Assembly: GCA_964532405.1 (NCBI GenBank)
Contig: CAZHIC010000061.1
Location: 1 to 6,855 of the forward strand
Source of the DNA: PALSA-1006 sp964532405
Lineage (GTDB): Bacteria; Pseudomonadota; Gammaproteobacteria; Burkholderiales; Gallionellaceae
Length of the DNA: 6,855 nt
Direction of reading: 5' to 3'
Below are positions 5,136 to 6,855 of this stretch, one piece after another (position 1 is the stretch's first letter; each line of letters starts with the position of its first letter). The notes below the pieces were generated by a model. It did not search any database. It saw only the letters and a list, made by a program, of their open reading frames with translations, and had not been told where the DNA came from. The translations under genes and the position numbers were made by a program.

Positions 5136-5231
5136 TTCGATTGCAGTTGCCCCGCCAACCAATAGCCCAAAGAAGTCCAGCTAAGCCCGAAAAGCCAATA
5201 AGAATAAAGGTTTGTGGAATTTTTTGCGTCC
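5136..5231 (+). repeat. Right attachment-region repeat (attR-like), diverged tRNA 3' end plus terminator region
   Basis: The segment starts TTCGATTGCAGTTGCC-CCGCCA, recalling the tRNA 3' end TTCGATCCCAGTTGCT-CCCACCA. After a poorly conserved stretch it reads AGCCCGAAA, CCAATAA, AAGGTTTG and TTTTTTGCGTCC, like the tRNA terminator region. In the first 23 tRNA-derived bases I count 17 matches to the left copy. A recent insertion would have an exact repeat here, so this one is old or arose from a different donor sequence. The rest of the gap up to 5333 shows no gene. Confidence 0.65.
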
Positions 5232-5333
5232 CTCTCCGTCCAATGCTATGCACTGCACGTTGTCGCCGACCGCTATAGTATTCATCCCAGATTGTCCATT
5301 AGGAATTTCCTTTTAATTTCTGTAACTGCCGAG

Positions 5334-6278
5334 TTAGGTGTGGTTGGATAACGCGCAATTGGTGTTGCCTATCTCAATCTGAATGGTGGCATGCTCGATA
5401 GCAAATTTCTCATGCAATTCATCGGACACGCTTTTTAGAAAATTATCGCCTGGATGTCCATCTGGAACGACTAAGTGTACGGTCAATGCGATCTCAGACG
5501 TGCTCATCGCCCAAACATGCAGGTCATGCACTTCACAGACATGGGGTTGTGCCGCCAGATAGTTTCTCACCTCACTCAGGTCGATGGATGGGGGTACGCC
5601 GTCCAGCGAAAGATGTAGAGATTGGCGCAGCAAGCCCCATGTACCCAACAAAATCACCACGGCAATCACCAAGCTGATCGCGGGGTCGATCCAAGACCAA
5701 CCCGTCCAGATGAATATCGCTCCGGCGATAACCACGCCAAGTGAAACCAGCGCATCTGCCGCCATGTGCAGAAAAGCGCCGCGCAGGTTGAGGTCATCCT
5801 TGTTGCCCGACATGAACAGCCATGCGGTGATGCTGTTGATGGCTACGCCGATGGCGGCGACCAGCATGACAGTGCCACCTTGAATTGGAACAGGATGACT
5901 GAATCGGGCAATGGCCTCCCACGCGATGCCACCGATTGCGATCAGCAAAACCAGTGCGTTGAACAAAGCAGACAGTATCGTGGCGCGCCCTAAGCCGTAT
6001 GTGTGTTTCTGGCTCGGACGCAGCTTGCCGAGATAAAAGCCACTCCATGCAATTGCTAATCCCAGCACATCGCTCAGGTTGTGTCCTGCATCGGACAGCA
6101 GCGCGAGTGAGTCGGCCTGCCAGCCGTAATACATTTCCACTAGAACGAACAGCACATTTAGTGCGATGCCGATGGAAAATGCGCGACCGTAGTTTGCAGC
6201 GTGCGAGTGATGATGTTCTGTCATAGTCTTTTTAGTGGTTAGGCGCGTATTAAAATTTGTTGCGTGGGCATTATCCAT
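5334..6278 (-). CDS. Cation diffusion facilitator (CDF) Zn/Cd efflux transporter, CzcD/ZitB-like
   Basis: This inner-membrane antiporter would export Zn2+, and possibly Cd2+ or Co2+, in exchange for protons. The protein has 314 residues if started at ATG 6276-6278, which has AGGA seven bases upstream. ATG 6222-6224 (MTEHHHSH, 296 residues) is a real alternative that fits the usual family length but lacks a good ribosome binding site. A His-rich cytoplasmic tip (about 21-26) precedes six hydrophobic segments at about 34-54, 60-84, 101-122, 134-157, 168-191 and 197-215. The transport-site residues are His66 and Asp70 (SDAGHNLSD) and His171 and Asp175 (HMAADA), the 2-His 2-Asp set of Zn-selective members. 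The C-terminal cytoplasmic domain has HDLHVW at 251-256 and IEHATIQIE near 294-302. It lies outside the element and is chromosomal. Confidence 0.93.
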   Translation of the reverse strand: MDNAHATNFNTRLTTKKTMTEHHHSHAANYGRAFSIGIALNVLFVLVEMYYGWQADSLALLSDAGHNLSDVLGLAIAWSGFYLGKLRPSQKHTYGLGRATILSALFNALVLLIAIGGIAWEAIARFSHPVPIQGGTVMLVAAIGVAINSITAWLFMSGNKDDLNLRGAFLHMAADALVSLGVVIAGAIFIWTGWSWIDPAISLVIAVVILLGTWGLLRQSLHLSLDGVPPSIDLSEVRNYLAAQPHVCEVHDLHVWAMSTSEIALTVHLVVPDGHPGDNFLKSVSDELHEKFAIEHATIQIEIGNTNCALSNHT

Positions 6279-6393
6279 CACGCAGTCCTGAAGTAAATTT
6301 GTATTGTTTGACCCTAGGTTTTTTCATGTTTGCATGCCGAGTATGGCTTCAACTCCTGAGAGCGAACTGTTCCTCCCCCGGCATCCCCTGCCC

Positions 6394-6421
6394 ATATTAT
6401 GATGCGTGTTTGGGCAAACAA
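6394..6421 (-). promoter_or_regulatory. Weak promoter candidate for the CDF gene
   Basis: On the minus strand, TTGTTT (6416-6421) is followed after 16 bases by TAATAT (6394-6399), leaving a leader of about 110 bases before the CDF start. The site falls in the 159-base gap shared with the divergent DUF3147 gene. It is a pattern match only. Confidence 0.3.
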
Positions 6422-6437
6422 CTAAGCCCCCCAATCC

Positions 6438-6788
6438 ATGCTCTACTACGCGCTCAAGGTTATCATCTCGGCACTGCTTATCGTTGCCATCTCTGAAATT
6501 GCCAAGCGCTCCACCGGATTCGCGGCATTGGTGGCATCTCTCCCGCTAACCTCATTACTTGCCTTTGTATGGTTGCACATGGAGGCATCAACTTTTGACC
6601 AGATTGCCGATCTATCTAGCCAAGTTTTCTGGCTTGTGCTGCTATCGTTTCTGTTATTCCTGTTGCTCCCGCTCTTGCTCAGGCATGGCTGGGGCTTCTG
6701 GGCCAGTCTGGGCATGTCTGTGGCAGCGACTGCTGGCTGCTACATCGCATTGCCGCCATTATTACGTCGCATGGGTGTCACCCTATAA
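6438..6788 (+). CDS. DUF3147 family membrane protein
   Basis: This 116-residue protein is almost wholly hydrophobic, with four predicted membrane segments at about 3-21, 28-47, 61-81 and 86-105. The conserved-looking pattern is ISEIAKRSTGFAALVASLPL-TSLLAFVWLHMEA, then FWLVLLSFLLFLLLPLLL and GFWASLGMSV, ending in RRMGVTL. This matches the DUF3147 family of small inner-membrane proteins of unknown function, as I remember it. ATG 6438 has no clear ribosome binding site, but the family's usual length supports it. It is divergent from the CDF gene and shares its 159-base upstream region; a common role in metal handling is possible but unsupported. Confidence 0.85.
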   Translation: MLYYALKVIISALLIVAISEIAKRSTGFAALVASLPLTSLLAFVWLHMEASTFDQIADLSSQVFWLVLLSFLLFLLLPLLLRHGWGFWASLGMSVAATAGCYIALPPLLRRMGVTL

Positions 6789-6855
6789 TTAGATATAGCT
6801 TTAAGGGCACCTCTAAAAATTGATTATTTGCACTTCGTAAACTTGCCCCTGTAAT

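Larger units (their letters stand above)
839..5231 (+). mobile_element. Small tRNA-anchored integrative element carrying yefM-yoeB
   Basis: The boundaries are two related 96-bp segments: the tRNA 3' end plus terminator at 839-934, and a diverged copy at 5136-5231. The integrase gene starts close to the tRNA, as in P4-type islands, and TGGCGGTAT repeats lie just inside both ends. Gene content in order: integrase, yefM, yoeB, integrase 3' remnant, XRE regulator, AlpA-type regulator and two or three small unknown genes. No primase, replication initiator, relaxase, capsid or terminase is visible, so it is either a minimal element or a deleted one. The broken integrase and drifted attachment copy suggest an old, fixed insertion. 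Confidence 0.75.

Overview
The window looks like a betaproteobacterial, possibly Nitrosomonadales-type, chromosome of moderate GC. This is inferred from the style of the genes and the tRNA; no single marker settles the taxon. It holds a small tRNA-anchored integrative element between an insertion-sequence remnant on the left and ordinary chromosomal genes on the right.

Left flank (1-780): about 260 bases with two strong hairpins and no convincing gene, then a 461-bp MITE-like remnant (263-723). The remnant has 13-bp perfect terminal inverted repeats and encloses the N-terminal part of a transposase on the minus strand. A strong sigma70-type promoter with a GC-rich discriminator follows and drives a tRNA gene at 787-861. 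The tRNA is Val(GAC) by position but has C33 and a mismatched D stem.

Integrative element (about 839-5231): a P4-type (DUF4102) tyrosine recombinase starts just inside the tRNA. A one-base frameshift cuts it immediately before the catalytic tyrosine. Next comes a complete yefM-yoeB toxin-antitoxin pair, then an 18-codon diverged second copy of the integrase 3' end, an XRE-type regulator, an intrinsic terminator, an AlpA-type regulator, and a tight cluster of small unknown genes. The first two unknown genes may be one frameshifted gene. The right boundary carries a diverged copy of the tRNA 3' end plus the tRNA terminator region. A nonamer, TGGCGGTAT, is clustered just inside both ends and nowhere else that I saw; these are probably integrase arm sites. 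The element has no visible replication, packaging or conjugation gene.

Right flank (5232-6855): a zinc/cadmium-type CDF efflux transporter on the minus strand and a divergent DUF3147 membrane protein.

Taken together, an integrase, two small regulators and a toxin-antitoxin pair make a minimal island. Its integrase appears broken and its attachment sites have drifted, so it may now be fixed in the chromosome, with the toxin-antitoxin pair as its best-preserved module.
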